Below the pieces are notes generated by a model, which ran no database searches, was not told where the DNA came from, and worked only from the letters and a program-made list of their open reading frames with translations. A stretch of 64,000 nt of DNA, from contig NC_080571.1 in assembly GCF_030247185.1 (NCBI RefSeq), positions 66,812,172 to 66,876,171 on the forward strand, written 5' to 3'. The stretch comes from Malaya genurostris. Taxonomy: Eukaryota > Arthropoda > Insecta > Diptera > Culicidae. The translations under genes were made by a program, and so were the position numbers. Positions 35,626-45,279 of this stretch are shown here, piece by piece; position 1 is the first letter of the stretch; every line of letters starts with the position of its first letter.

Positions 35626-36560
35626 ATGGAAAAAAACCGAGTTTCGTGTTCTGATAAAACATTGTTTTTTAATAGGTAAAAACACCGTGCAAGCGAAACA
35701 ATGGATTGAAAAATGTTATCCGGACTCTTGTCCATCAAAAGCAACGATTTGTCGGTGGTTCGCCGAGTTTAAACGTGGTCGTACCGACACAAATGACGCG
35801 GAACGCTCGGGTAGACCTGTGGAAGCCGTTACACCGAAAATGTGAGTGAAGTGACAAAAATTATAATGAAAGATCGTAAAGTGAAGCTTCGTGAGATTGC
35901 TGAGATGACACAGATATTATATGGAAGCAAAGACATCATATTAACAAGATATCCAGCTTTCACATTTTCCGAACAAATCATTGGCAACATCCTTTTTTGC
36001 GAGCATGTCGCCACCAGGCGAGTCCGCATCGAATCTCATACATAGAAGCAGGGGAGAGAAATGTCAAATTCGTGCGCGCCAAAATAACAGGGCTGCGCAC
36101 TCATACAATTGACATGATATGTTGAATGTGATGCCGTGCGATGGCGTTGCTGAACTGAATATTGAGATCGCTCCAAGCTGACAGGGTCTGATGGAAGTGT
36201 ATTTACTATCCTTCATGAAAAATTGAGCATGAAAAAGGTTTTTTCCAAGTGGGTGCCGCGATTGCTACAATGCACCCTGCCACAAGTCGATGAAAACAAT
36301 GGCGAAATTGAACGAATTGGGCTTTGATCTGCTTCCCCACCCCCCATACTTGCCAGATTTAGCCCCCAGTGACTACTGGCTCTTTGCTGATCTTAAAAAA
36401 ATGCTCCAGGGAAAAAGATTTGGCTCAACTGAGGAGGTCATCGCTGAAACTGAAGATTATTTTGAAGCGAAAGATAAATTTTTTTTTAAACATGGTACTG
36501 AAAAATTGGAAAAACGTTGGAACCATTGTATCACCCTAAAGGTTATGTTGATTATGTTGA
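35626..36560 (+). pseudogene. Mariner transposase pseudogene
   Basis: The N-terminal paired-like DNA-binding region is readable: LIKHCFLIGKNTVQAKQWIE, then ICRWFAEFKRGRTDTNDAER and SGRPVEAVTP, then IIMKDRKVKLREIAEMTQ. After the nested repeat the frame resumes with a KLSMKKVFSKWVPRL block. It then jumps directly to NAPCHKSMKTMAKLNELGF, HPPYLPDLAPSDYWLF and the mariner C-terminus. The whole middle, including the first catalytic aspartate block, is deleted. Frameshifts are also present at the A run after the ATG and near 35840. Confidence 0.85.
35928..36190 (+). repeat. 263-bp dispersed repeat, copy B (inside mariner)
   Basis: Same length and ends as copy A (22317-22579), flanked by ATGGAAG on both sides (35921-35927, 36191-36197). 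Removing it with one duplication rejoins the mariner reading at YGSV, which proves it inserted after the mariner. Confidence 0.85.
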
Positions 36561-36830
36561 TGAATAAAAAAAAATTTTGCAAAAAAAATGTTGTTTCCAT
36601 TGTTAGTCGCGGGACTTATTGATCCATGTGTTAGCAAGTTTATTAGCCAAAAACTCATGAGAAGTGTCGAAGCAAAACAACTGCTTGAAACTGCTTGGAA
36701 ATTGTTTTGATGTTTTTCGCATGTGTTACGATATATCCATATTTAAATTTCCAAACTGATATGTTAAAATGCCGTAAACTGTTAGTGGGAAGTGTATTTA
36801 TTCAGAATTTGTGCGCATTTTAAGCGATTG

Positions 36831-36834
36831 TGCG
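36831..36834 (+). repeat. LTR element target-site duplication (left)
   Basis: TGCG, repeated at 43880-43883 just after the 3' LTR. Confidence 0.85.
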
Positions 36835-37118
36835 AGTTAGCAACGGAACTACCCGAACGAGGGCAGCGAGAATCGCTGACGACACGTTAGCATCGGCGCC
36901 GACCCGACGGGACAGACAGGAGCGCCGACGGAGCATTTTGTACCTGAGGGCATCGATCCGTGGGAGCGGAGGAGCGTCACGTTGACTAGAAAGTGCAATT
37001 CGGCAGTATGAACTGTAGACATAATCGAATGAAAGAATAAAGTTTAGTTTAATTCTAGGCAGTGAACCAAGTGGTTGTTCTTTTTTAAAAAGAGGTTTAG
37101 GTAAGGAATGATTTAACT
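36835..37118 (+). repeat. 5' LTR
   Basis: 284 bp, with AATAAA at 37036-37041. It differs from the 3' LTR by one substitution in GCAG(T/G)GAACC, one A in the A run at about 37087, and G/T in GGAAT(G/T)ATTTAACT. Confidence 0.95.
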
Positions 37119-37170
37119 GGAGGCTCCGGCGAGATACTCCGAAGCGGGAACAGGATAAAGTGATAGTGCA

Positions 37171-37475
37171 GTGCAAAAATCTTCAAATCAGTGTAACAAA
37201 AATCTTAAGAAAATCACTTGGAAAATAAGTGTTCATTGCTGGTTCAAAGAGCCAAGTTGCATATGCTGGTTAAAAGAGCCAGGTCTGGCTATCACGAAAG
37301 CGAGCTACGAGACACCGAGGATACCTACCGGACCCGATCGGCACCGCTGGCCCGAAGTAACGAATAGTAAAACGGATCCACCAAACGTGCCTGCTCGTAG
37401 ATTCCCCCGTTTGCGGAGGACAGCCACAACAAAAGTCCAACCGATGTTGGCCGCAACTAAGACACGGTCTTTTAT
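37171..37475 (+). CDS. Leader ORF, candidate 5' exon of the spliced env message
   Basis: A 102-codon frame between the 5' LTR and gag ends right after an AT|GTAAGT donor (GT at 37476). Its phase at the donor is two bases. The acceptor in front of env (AG at 42049-42050) opens a frame needing one base, so splicing would join this ORF to env in frame. A closer in-frame ATG at 37444 would make a short N-terminal segment of normal signal-peptide length. Without splicing the ORF stops at 37477-37479. Env of this element class is known to be made from a spliced RNA; this exact junction is inferred from sequence. Confidence 0.6.
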
Positions 37476-37697
37476 GTAAGTAATTAGTTATACAATATAT
37501 ATTAGTAATTTTTGTTCAGAAACGAACGAAGGAAATTTAGAGATATTGCTCAAAACCAACGGAAATAAATAGTGTTTTTGTTCGCATTGCCACCATTAAA
37601 TTAATTGTGGAAAAAAAGCCAAGAAAATCCAGAATACTGGTAAAACAAGTGGAAAAAGTGTTCATCAGTCTCGGTTAAATTCTTATTTCACAAAATA

Positions 37698-38912
37698 ATG
37701 GCAAATCCAGTACCGAATCCGGTTGCTGCACCACTGACGATGCAACAATTCATTGATCTGGGAAAATTACCAGATTTCATTCGAGATTTACAAAATTATG
37801 ATGGCAAGCCAACAGAACTATTAGCATGGCTAACGGATGTTGAGGGCATTTTCTGTATGTACAGAGATGCACGAGCCACGGAAGCGCAACTTGAATTAAT
37901 CGAGCGCTCCGTGAGACGAAAAATCAGAGGCGAAGCAGCCGATATCCTTAATTCAAATAACATTGTGCATAATTGGCAACAAATAAAATCTACGCTGCTT
38001 CTGTATTACAGGGACAAACGTGATATAAAAACGTTGGACTTCGAATTAACCACAATAAAAAAGAACTCAAACGAAACTTTAGGCAGTTACTACTCCCGGG
38101 TGAACGAACTACTTTCATCCATAGTAGCTCAAATCCAAACAGAAGAAAAATTGGCCCCACACGTTAATTCACATATCGATTACTTTAGAGAAAAGGCAGT
38201 AGATGCATTCATTCGAGGCTTAGAAAAACCTTTGTGTCAGCTACTAAAAACATTTAATCCAAAAACGTTAAATCAGGCATATCAGTTTTGCCTAGACTAC
38301 TACAATATGGATACTAGATCGGCACCTTTCCGAAATGAACATTTCACCCCAGCTCCCAAACCAAGAGATTTGGAAATTAATAGACTTCCTCCCAGACCAC
38401 CTCCACGGAGATATCCACCTCCACCAATTCCAGCCCCTAGAAACTTAGGCTTTCCACAGATGCCACTATTTGGCAGGCAATATTTCCAAGCCAATCCCTT
38501 CACCCAGACCAGGCCTCAGTACCAACCCAATCCGTTTCAAGCACCCCCACGACCATGGGCTGCAAAACCATTACCAAAACCCGAGCCAATGGATATCGAT
38601 CAAAGTGTGAGAACACACAATGTAAATTATGGCAACAGGCCATCAATGGATCTTAAAAGACCGCCGCCAATGTCGGGGCAAACATATCCGTACCCCTTCA
38701 AAAGGCAAGCGCACCCGGTTGATACAAATTTTGATGATCAAACAGATGATCTCTATAATTACGAATATGATTATTACAATGATCTATATCCATATTATGA
38801 TATTCAACCATCAGTAGAACCGGAACCAAAATTAGACACGCAAACCGAACAAGAACCGCAGCAAGATGAGGCTACAGCCTCTAATTTTTTAGAATGGAAC
38901 CCAAGTTGGTGA
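37698..38912 (+). CDS. gag: Errantivirus Gag
   Basis: 404 residues from the ATG in AAAATAATGGC. The N-terminal half is helical (about 1-210) and resembles Gag of insect gypsy-type elements. Then comes a Pro/Arg-rich segment (about 225-330) and an acidic Tyr/Asp-rich tail. No CCHC zinc knuckle is present, as in other errantiviruses. It forms the particle shell. It overlaps pol by 19 nt with pol in the -1 frame; the slippery site is five codons before the end. Confidence 0.9.
   Translation: MANPVPNPVAAPLTMQQFIDLGKLPDFIRDLQNYDGKPTELLAWLTDVEGIFCMYRDARATEAQLELIERSVRRKIRGEAADILNSNNIVHNWQQIKSTLLLYYRDKRDIKTLDFELTTIKKNSNETLGSYYSRVNELLSSIVAQIQTEEKLAPHVNSHIDYFREKAVDAFIRGLEKPLCQLLKTFNPKTLNQAYQFCLDYYNMDTRSAPFRNEHFTPAPKPRDLEINRLPPRPPPRRYPPPPIPAPRNLGFPQMPLFGRQYFQANPFTQTRPQYQPNPFQAPPRPWAAKPLPKPEPMDIDQSVRTHNVNYGNRPSMDLKRPPPMSGQTYPYPFKRQAHPVDTNFDDQTDDLYNYEYDYYNDLYPYYDIQPSVEPEPKLDTQTEQEPQQDEATASNFLEWNPSW
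38885..38891 (+). promoter_or_regulatory. -1 ribosomal frameshift site T TTT TTA
   Basis: In the gag frame the bases read AAT TTT TTA, giving the heptamer T_TTT_TTA, the same slip sequence as in HIV-1. A -1 slip here enters the pol frame directly with no stop. A downstream stem-loop was not assessed. Confidence 0.75.
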
Positions 38913-41911
38913 AACCTATTTTGCTCTACATCAACTTGAAGACTACGAGTGGAGAGTTTCCCTTCTTAATAGATACAGGAGCGAACATAAACTTAATTAA
39001 CCCAAAACTTGCCTGGGCCTACAAGGATAGCAGGCCGTACGACTTTAATGCCAAAGGCATAACTAGTGCTAACGGTAAATTTAACGCAACCTCTGCGATA
39101 GATATAAACTTTTTCTATCCGAAAATTAATTACATTACAAAATTCGTCTTACATAAATTCCACTCATTTTTCCACGGGATCATAGGGACAGAAATACTGA
39201 ATGACTTAAATGCAAACATTGATTTTTCTAATAAGATTTTGACCTTGTACTCTGATAATCAGAAACTTGTCATTCCTCTTTGCGTATATTCTCAGACAAA
39301 CTGTGCTTCTAATAGTGTTTTTCGAACTGCTCATCTTACTGAAGAGGAGCATACTAAACTAAAAGTCGTCCTCGACAACTCCAAAGAAGTTTTTCATGAA
39401 ACCAATGCAAAATTAACATGCTCAACAAATGTTGAATGCACAATCAATACCACTGATGATACTCCAGTTCATCAGAAGGTATATCCTTACCCCGCTGCCT
39501 ATGCAGACGAGGTAAAGAAACAAATTAACAAACTCCTGGAAGATGGTATTGTTCGACCATCTCGTTCAGCGTGGACGGCACCAGTATGGGTTGTACCGAA
39601 GAAACCCGACGCTTCAGGAGAAAAAAAGTTCCGAATGGTGATCGACTATCGGAAGGTGAACGAAAAGACAATTCCCGATAAATATCCAATGCCAGAGATA
39701 GGGTATGTTTTAGATCAGCTCAAGGGTCAAAAATATTTTACCACTCTTGATTTAGCGTCTGGGTTCCACCAGATTAAAATGAAGGAGAAAGATATTGAGA
39801 AAACTGCTTTCGCCATTAACAACGGGAAGTACGAATTTACTAGAATGCCATTTGGCTTGAAGAACGCTCCTGCGATCTTCCAACGGGCAATTGACGACGT
39901 ACTTAGAGATCACATAGGGAAAATATGCTATGTGTATATCGATGACGTTGTCGTGTTTGGAAAGACCCTAGATGAACATTTGGAAAATCTTAAAATTGTT
40001 CTAGAAACACTAAGTAATGCAAATCTCAAGATTCAGTTAGACAAATGTGAGTTTTTGCATTCTGAGATTGAATTTTTAGGGTTTGTTATTGGAGCGGAAG
40101 GAATCAAACCTAATATTAAAAAAATCGATGTTATCAATAGGTATCCAGAGCCTACGAATCTCAAAGAGCTCCGTTCTTTCCTCGGAATGATGAGTTATTA
40201 TCGAAGATTTGTAAAAGACTTTGCGAAAATCGCAAAACCTCTTACAAACCTTCTTCGGGGGGAAAGGAATCCCTCATCAAATAGGAAAATTTCGCTTTCA
40301 TGTGATGAAAAACGATGCTTCGACAAGTTGAAAAACGTATTGAAATCGTCTGACGTCCTCATTTACCCGGATTATGGGCAACCTTTCATTCTCACAACAG
40401 ACGCATCTGATTTTGCTATAGGTGCTGTCTTATCCCAAGGTGACATCGGAAAAGACAAACCGATTCACTTTGCTTCCAGAACTTTGTCTTCGGCGGAAGA
40501 AAAATACTCAGTACCAGAGAAGGAAATGCTAGCAATTTTCTGGTCACTGCAAGTATTTAGGAATTATTTATACGGGGCAAAATTCAAAATTTTAACCGAC
40601 CACCAACCGTTAACGTTTGCTTTATCCCCAAAAAACACAAATGCCAAACTCAAAAGATGGAAGGCATATCTAGAGGAGCACGATTATGAAATCGTGTATA
40701 AGCCGGGAAAAGCAAATGTGGTGGCAGACGCCTTAAGTAGAATTGTATGCTCCTTAACAGCAACCCAACATTCAGCCGAAAATAGCGACGACTTTTATAT
40801 ACCCTCAACGGAATCGCCAATCAACGTATTTCGTCATCAAGTAATAATAAAGAAAGGACCCGATAAAACAATAACAGAAATTCCATTTTCAGGATACACA
40901 AGAATTACGGTTTACATAAATGAAATTAACGACAATTTATTATTACAGGTACTAAAAAACCACTTTAACTATTCTAAGGTAAATGGTTTGTTAACAGATG
41001 AGAACATAATGGGAAAAATCCAAGAAGTCTATAAAAGACATTTCGGACAACAAAATCTGTTAACGATTCGTTTCACTCAGAATATGCTCGAGGACATAAC
41101 AGAAGAAGATGACCAATGGAATATTATTCGCACTGAGCATCACAGAGCGCATAGAGGTGCACAGGAAAATAAGCAGCAAATATTTCGGAAATACTTCTTC
41201 CCAAAATTAGCTCAAAAAGTAGGAGATTTTATCACTAACTGTCAGATTTGCCATGAGTGCAAATATGATAGGAACCCGATAAAGTTTCCTATACAAGAAA
41301 CACCAATTCCAAAGGCTCCATTCGAAATAGCGCACATCGACATTATGTTTTTGGAAAGTCTTCACTTTCTAACATATGTCGACAAATTTTCAAAATTCGC
41401 TCAAGTCACACAAATTGAATCAAGAGCAGCCATCGACCTCATACCAGTAATAAAGGATATTCTTTTAAAGTACAAAGCACCAAGCACACTTGTGATGGAT
41501 GGCGAGAAATCCTTTATGACGGGAGAGCTCGTTAATTTCTACAACATACATAAAATCAACCCATACGTAACCGCCACCGGACGGAGTGAGATGAACGGAA
41601 TCGTTGAACGTTTCCATTCAACGCTCCTCGAAATTTATCGAATCACAAAAACTGAAAACCCGAATCTAGCAACGCCAGACCTGATCCAACTATCTGTACA
41701 GAAATATAATTCTTCTATTCACTCCTCCACAAATTTCACTCCTTTGGAAATAATTCTCCCCTCTTCTCGTACCCCAGAAATTATTGAAAAAACCTACAGA
41801 AATCTACTGCAAACTCAGAAAAACGCGTTGGAACACCATAATAAAAAAAAAGAAACCTATACCAATCGAGGAAAATCAAGACGCATACGAGACGACACGA
41901 CAAAGACTTAA
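38894..41911 (+). CDS. pol: Errantivirus Pol: protease, reverse transcriptase, RNase H, integrase
   Basis: 1005 residues counted from the first ATG of the frame; it is probably made as a Gag-Pol fusion by frameshift. Visible are the aspartic protease site DTGA at D27; RT with a fingers VIDYRKVNEKT block, MPFGLKNAPAIFQ, and YIDD at D350-D351; RNase H with TTDAS at D503 and TDHQPL; integrase zinc finger HH at 749-750 with CQICHEC; and a DDE core of D816, D869 and E905 (D869-x35-E905). The last residues diverge from the family: after the A run at 41843-41851 the expected integrase tail continues in another frame (see 41784-42023). So the copy is nearly intact with a late frameshift. Confidence 0.93.
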   Translation: MEPKLVKPILLYINLKTTSGEFPFLIDTGANINLINPKLAWAYKDSRPYDFNAKGITSANGKFNATSAIDINFFYPKINYITKFVLHKFHSFFHGIIGTEILNDLNANIDFSNKILTLYSDNQKLVIPLCVYSQTNCASNSVFRTAHLTEEEHTKLKVVLDNSKEVFHETNAKLTCSTNVECTINTTDDTPVHQKVYPYPAAYADEVKKQINKLLEDGIVRPSRSAWTAPVWVVPKKPDASGEKKFRMVIDYRKVNEKTIPDKYPMPEIGYVLDQLKGQKYFTTLDLASGFHQIKMKEKDIEKTAFAINNGKYEFTRMPFGLKNAPAIFQRAIDDVLRDHIGKICYVYIDDVVVFGKTLDEHLENLKIVLETLSNANLKIQLDKCEFLHSEIEFLGFVIGAEGIKPNIKKIDVINRYPEPTNLKELRSFLGMMSYYRRFVKDFAKIAKPLTNLLRGERNPSSNRKISLSCDEKRCFDKLKNVLKSSDVLIYPDYGQPFILTTDASDFAIGAVLSQGDIGKDKPIHFASRTLSSAEEKYSVPEKEMLAIFWSLQVFRNYLYGAKFKILTDHQPLTFALSPKNTNAKLKRWKAYLEEHDYEIVYKPGKANVVADALSRIVCSLTATQHSAENSDDFYIPSTESPINVFRHQVIIKKGPDKTITEIPFSGYTRITVYINEINDNLLLQVLKNHFNYSKVNGLLTDENIMGKIQEVYKRHFGQQNLLTIRFTQNMLEDITEEDDQWNIIRTEHHRAHRGAQENKQQIFRKYFFPKLAQKVGDFITNCQICHECKYDRNPIKFPIQETPIPKAPFEIAHIDIMFLESLHFLTYVDKFSKFAQVTQIESRAAIDLIPVIKDILLKYKAPSTLVMDGEKSFMTGELVNFYNIHKINPYVTATGRSEMNGIVERFHSTLLEIYRITKTENPNLATPDLIQLSVQKYNSSIHSSTNFTPLEIILPSSRTPEIIEKTYRNLLQTQKNALEHHNKKKETYTNRGKSRRIRDDTTKT

Positions 41912-42023
41912 ACACAAGAAAAGGTACAAGAAAATAAAAATTTCGAAAATAAACAAGAGCACAATTACAACCGACGATAATCGACGAATTCATAAAGATG
42001 ACCTAAAAATAAGGAAAATATAA
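41784..42023 (+). pseudogene. Out-of-frame integrase C-terminal tail
   Basis: The overlapping frame carries a basic segment with ENQDAY, KKRYKKIKI, TTDDNRRIHKDDLKI, the pattern of the integrase C-terminal module in gypsy-type elements. It is +1 relative to pol, and the nine-A tract at 41843-41851 is the natural place of the shift. This is either a real one-base insertion or a sequencing error in the homopolymer. Confidence 0.7.
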
Positions 42024-42050
42024 AACACGACTTCTACTTCTACGTTTCAG

Positions 42051-43602
42051 ATTGCTACTGCTATTATTCATTCAACCAGACCAACTACTATCAAGACACG
42101 ATGTGACAGCCGACTTACGGGACGTAGGACGCCAGCCAGTCCTGATCTTCGATCAAGGCGAGGCACGGATCAAACTTGACCACACGTATTACATTCACTA
42201 CTTCAATTTAACGACCATTAGAATGCAAGTAAAAAGCCTTAGGGATCAGTTCGAAAACTTTAGCCAAAATCAATTTTCTGACCTAGTAGAAGAAAAATTC
42301 AACGAAATAGATTTCGCATTAAAAAGCATAGACCCAATCAGACGGCATAAACGTTGGGATAGTGTAGGTACAGTTTGGAAATTTATAGCCGGCAGTCCAG
42401 ATGCCAATGATTTGAGAATCATCAATTCTACCATAAATAATTTAGTTACGAACAATAATGAGCAGATCAGAATTAACCGTGAGATAAACCTACAATTGAA
42501 AGAAGCAATGTTCGAAACCAAAAAGGCGATTAATTTGTTCAACACAAGATCAATCGAAATGTATTCTACTAAGATATTGTTTCATCTGAATTACTTATCC
42601 AAGAAATTGAACCAAATAACTGATGCAATCATGTTGGCTAAACTAGGAATAGTAAACGAAAAAATTCTAAGCCAGCGTGAAATAGATATCTTAATTAATG
42701 ATTTAGCTAGGGAAAATATAACAGTTCATACTGCTTTGGAGGCAACGAATTATGCGACGACATCAGTGGCAACTAACAATCTGGAAATTGCTCTCATGAT
42801 AAAAATGCCAAAACTCGACCCCAGAATATTCAACAAAGTACGACTATACCCGATCATTCACAAAAATAAGCAAATTCATATAGATCATCGATTTTATCTA
42901 ACTCACAAAGATGAGGTTTACTCCATAAACTCAATCGAACCTACTATATTCAATGCAAACGAAATCAACTTGGACAATTCAACATGCATACCGAAGCTAT
43001 TGAAAGGAGAACAGGCAACTTGTAATTTCACCGTCAACCCAGTCGAAGAAGAAGTTATCTTTCTAGACAACCAACACTTGTTCATAAACACAATAAAAAA
43101 TTTCACCCTATCATCAAATTGTGGCATAACAAACAGAAACCTGACCGGACCATTCGTAGTTTTCTTCAGAAATTGCCAGTTATACATCAATAACGCTTCA
43201 TATAACTCAAGAATGAAAACCTTACCGGGAAACCCAATACAACTACCCTTAGACGGAATCGCGGTAAAAATGCACCAAGAGATCCTAAACATCAGCCTGG
43301 ACCATCTACATAAACTCCATCTGGAAACGAGGAAGGAGTTAGACGTTATCCGACTATCAACCAATAGTATAAAGTGGCCAACACTGTCTCTTTTTGGGGG
43401 AATTATGTCCCTACCTAGCTTAATCGGTATAGCATTTCTCCTTAGATTTCTCATCCATAGATCATCTACAATAAACATACAACAGGCAGCCCCGACCACA
43501 ACAGTCGAAGATCCAGTACCAGACATCCAACCCAACATTAGACATTTGACAATCAGAGAAGTGATTCGTACGGAACCTCATCTCTTAGGAAGGACGAGTT
43601 AG
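42051..43602 (+). CDS. env: Errantivirus Env (baculovirus F-like membrane fusion protein), spliced
   Basis: About 516 residues from an acceptor (CTTCTACGTTTCAG, AG at 42049-42050) to the stop at 43602. The frame has no ATG near its start and an upstream stop at 42010, so the start must come from the 5' exon. The first codons give a Leu-rich core that finishes a signal peptide. A furin-type RHKR site lies at 42343-42354, followed by a fusion-peptide-like segment, coiled-coil-like Asn/Ile-rich repeats, N-glycosylation sites (for example NLT, NFT, NST), and a membrane span near 43378-43440 with a short cytoplasmic tail. Env proteins of this type mediate membrane fusion. The frame is unbroken in this copy. 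Confidence 0.85.
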
Positions 43603-43879
43603 CAACGGAACTACCCGAACGAGGGCAGCGAGAATCGCTGACGACACGTTAGCATCGGCGCCGACCCGACGGGACAGACAGGAGCGCCGACGGAGCATTT
43701 TGTACCTGAGGGCATCGATCCGTGGGAGCGGAGGAGCGTCACGTTGACTAGAAAGTGCAATTCGGCAGTATGAACTGTAGACATAATCGAATGAAAGAAT
43801 AAAGTTTAGTTTAATTCTAGGCAGGGAACCAAGTGGTTGTTCTTTTTTAAAAGAGGTTTAGGTAAGGAATTATTTAACT
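43597..43879 (+). repeat. 3' LTR
   Basis: 283 bp, nearly identical to 36835-37118. It is preceded by a short purine run (AGGAAGGA) that may serve as polypurine tract. Confidence 0.95.
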
Positions 43880-43883
43880 TGCG
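43880..43883 (+). repeat. LTR element target-site duplication (right)
   Basis: TGCG directly after the 3' LTR, matching 36831-36834. Confidence 0.85.
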
Positions 43884-43983
43884 TAATGACGTTCTTACGT
43901 GGAACAGTGAAGTGAGTTTCGAATATTGCACTCCAATTGTATATATCAAATGAAGTCTGTTGTATCTTCCAACCTTCCATTAA

Positions 43984-44750
43984 TCCACCTAGTGGTGTAA
44001 TGATGCCTTTCTCATGTACATATAATATTGTGGTATTCTATTCAAAATTTTTCTCTTCGATTTTTGAAAGAAACCAAGAGATTTTTTTTACGCTTTTTGT
44101 TCCAGTTACAGTTCAAGTGACGGTGTACAATATTGAACACACTTTACCCTATAATTCCGGAACTGGGAGTCGGATCCGGATAAAATTCAGGAATTCCGTA
44201 TGGGACCGGACGATCTTTCATTTGAATCTAAGTTTGTGAAAATCGGTCAAACCATCGCTGAGAAAAGTGAGTGAAATCCATTTTGGTATATATGACCACT
44301 ATTTCCGGTACTTCCGGAACCGGATACCGGGAACCAGGATAGCCGGAACCGGTTTGTTTTGTTGCCTACTGATAATGACTATCGATTTGTGTAGTTTTGA
44401 GACCAGTTTAGGATTTTTTTTACGATTTTTGTTTCGCCGATTTAAGTGACGGTGTACAATATTGAACACACTTTACCCTACAACTTCGGAACCGGAAGTC
44501 GGATCCGGATGAAATTCAGGAATTCCGTATGGGACCACGAGACCTTTCATTTGAATCTAAGTTTGTCAAAATCGGTTCAGCCATCTCCGAGAAAACCTAG
44601 TGAGATTATTTGACACATACACACACACACACACACAGACATTGCTCAGCTCGATGAACTGAGTCGAATGGTATATGACACTTGGCCCTGCGGGCCAATT
44701 TTCTCTAGTCGGTTTTTCAAGTGATTGCATAACCTTTCTATATGAGAAAG
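43984..44750 (+). repeat. Repeat R3, copy 1, with internal 328-bp units
   Basis: Begins TCCACCTAGTGGTGTAATGA and ends CTTTCTATATGAGAAAG; CTTTCTCAT near the start and ATGAGAAAG at the end are inverse. Inside, a unit beginning ACGGTGTACAATATTGAACA (44121 and 44449) is repeated with a 328-bp period and contains CCGGAAGTCGGATCCGGAT-like motifs. An (AC)n run lies at about 44613-44637. A related element is at 57581-58517. Confidence 0.65.
44613..44637 (+). repeat. (AC)n microsatellite
   Basis: Alternating AC near the end of repeat R3 copy 1; R3 copy 2 has one in the same place (about 58396-58413). Confidence 0.7.
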
Positions 44751-45279
44751 TTTCGTTTATGTCTTTTTCTCCAACACAACATCGTATTTATTCCTGCCAA
44801 TATAAAAAGGACAACCAGCGTACCATCTAGTGGGTAGTAGTCATTCCGGTGTTAACGTTTTCTCGGTGACAGTACGTTTTATTTCTCAAATTCAAATAAA
44901 AAATTAGTTGAATGGAAATGAAGTGTGCCTTAGCTAAGAAATTATTGCACGTTTAATTGGTGAATTCAACTAAAAAATAGACATATCAACAAATATTTTA
45001 TTATTATTAAGGGAATGAGAAATCTAAATTGGCAAAAATAAAAGATTTTTTTGTTGTCTCAAAAAATAACGAACTAAAACTAGTTCACTATCACATCTCA
45101 TCGAAGTCAGTCGATAAAACAAAACCGCTTACGTTCGGGATCAAATGAACAAAAGCAACCGCTGCTACTAAGAATACAATTATTGTTGACTTGAAGGTTT
45201 GCTTAAGGAGTAAATGCATCTTGACATTAAACGTGTGCATTAACTTCAATGCAATAAGACAAATAATGTTGTTTACATC
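44751..45279. other. No gene seen
   Basis: AT-rich; may include the decayed 5' end of the LINE relic that follows. Confidence 0.35.

Larger units (their letters stand above)
35447..36631 (+). mobile_element. Mariner element, internally deleted, with nested 263-bp repeat
   Basis: Inverted ends of about 28 bp: the left starts ACACATGGGTCAATAAGTCC and the right, inverted, ACACATGGATCAATAAGTCC, with TA on each side. Inside is a broken transposase (35626-36560) interrupted at 35928-36190 by the 263-bp repeat copy B. Confidence 0.85.
36835..43879 (+). mobile_element. Endogenous errantivirus (gypsy-type LTR retrotransposon with env)
   Basis: About 7.05 kb with two LTRs of 284 and 283 bp differing at three places, starting AGTTAGC and ending TTTAACT, flanked by TGCG (36831-36834, 43880-43883). 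The order is LTR, leader ORF, gag, pol (protease, RT, RNase H, integrase), env, LTR. The env stop codon lies in the first six bases of the 3' LTR. AGT...ACT ends, lack of a CCHC knuckle in gag, and a class of env related to baculovirus F fit Errantivirus. Near-identical LTRs mean recent insertion. A primer-binding site was not identified with confidence. Confidence 0.93.

Noticed and set aside
37119..37140. tRNA primer-binding site of the LTR element
   Set aside because: The sequence after the 5' LTR does not match a tRNA 3' end I can name, and the implied discriminator base would be odd.
42052..42054. TTG as the env start codon
   Set aside because: A non-ATG start right after a perfect splice acceptor is less likely than splicing to the leader ORF, whose phase fits.
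42918..43538. 206-codon minus-strand ORF
   Set aside because: Shadow of env on the opposite strand.
44613..44637. CRISPR-like or regulatory repeat
   Set aside because: It is a plain (AC)n microsatellite inside repeat R3.
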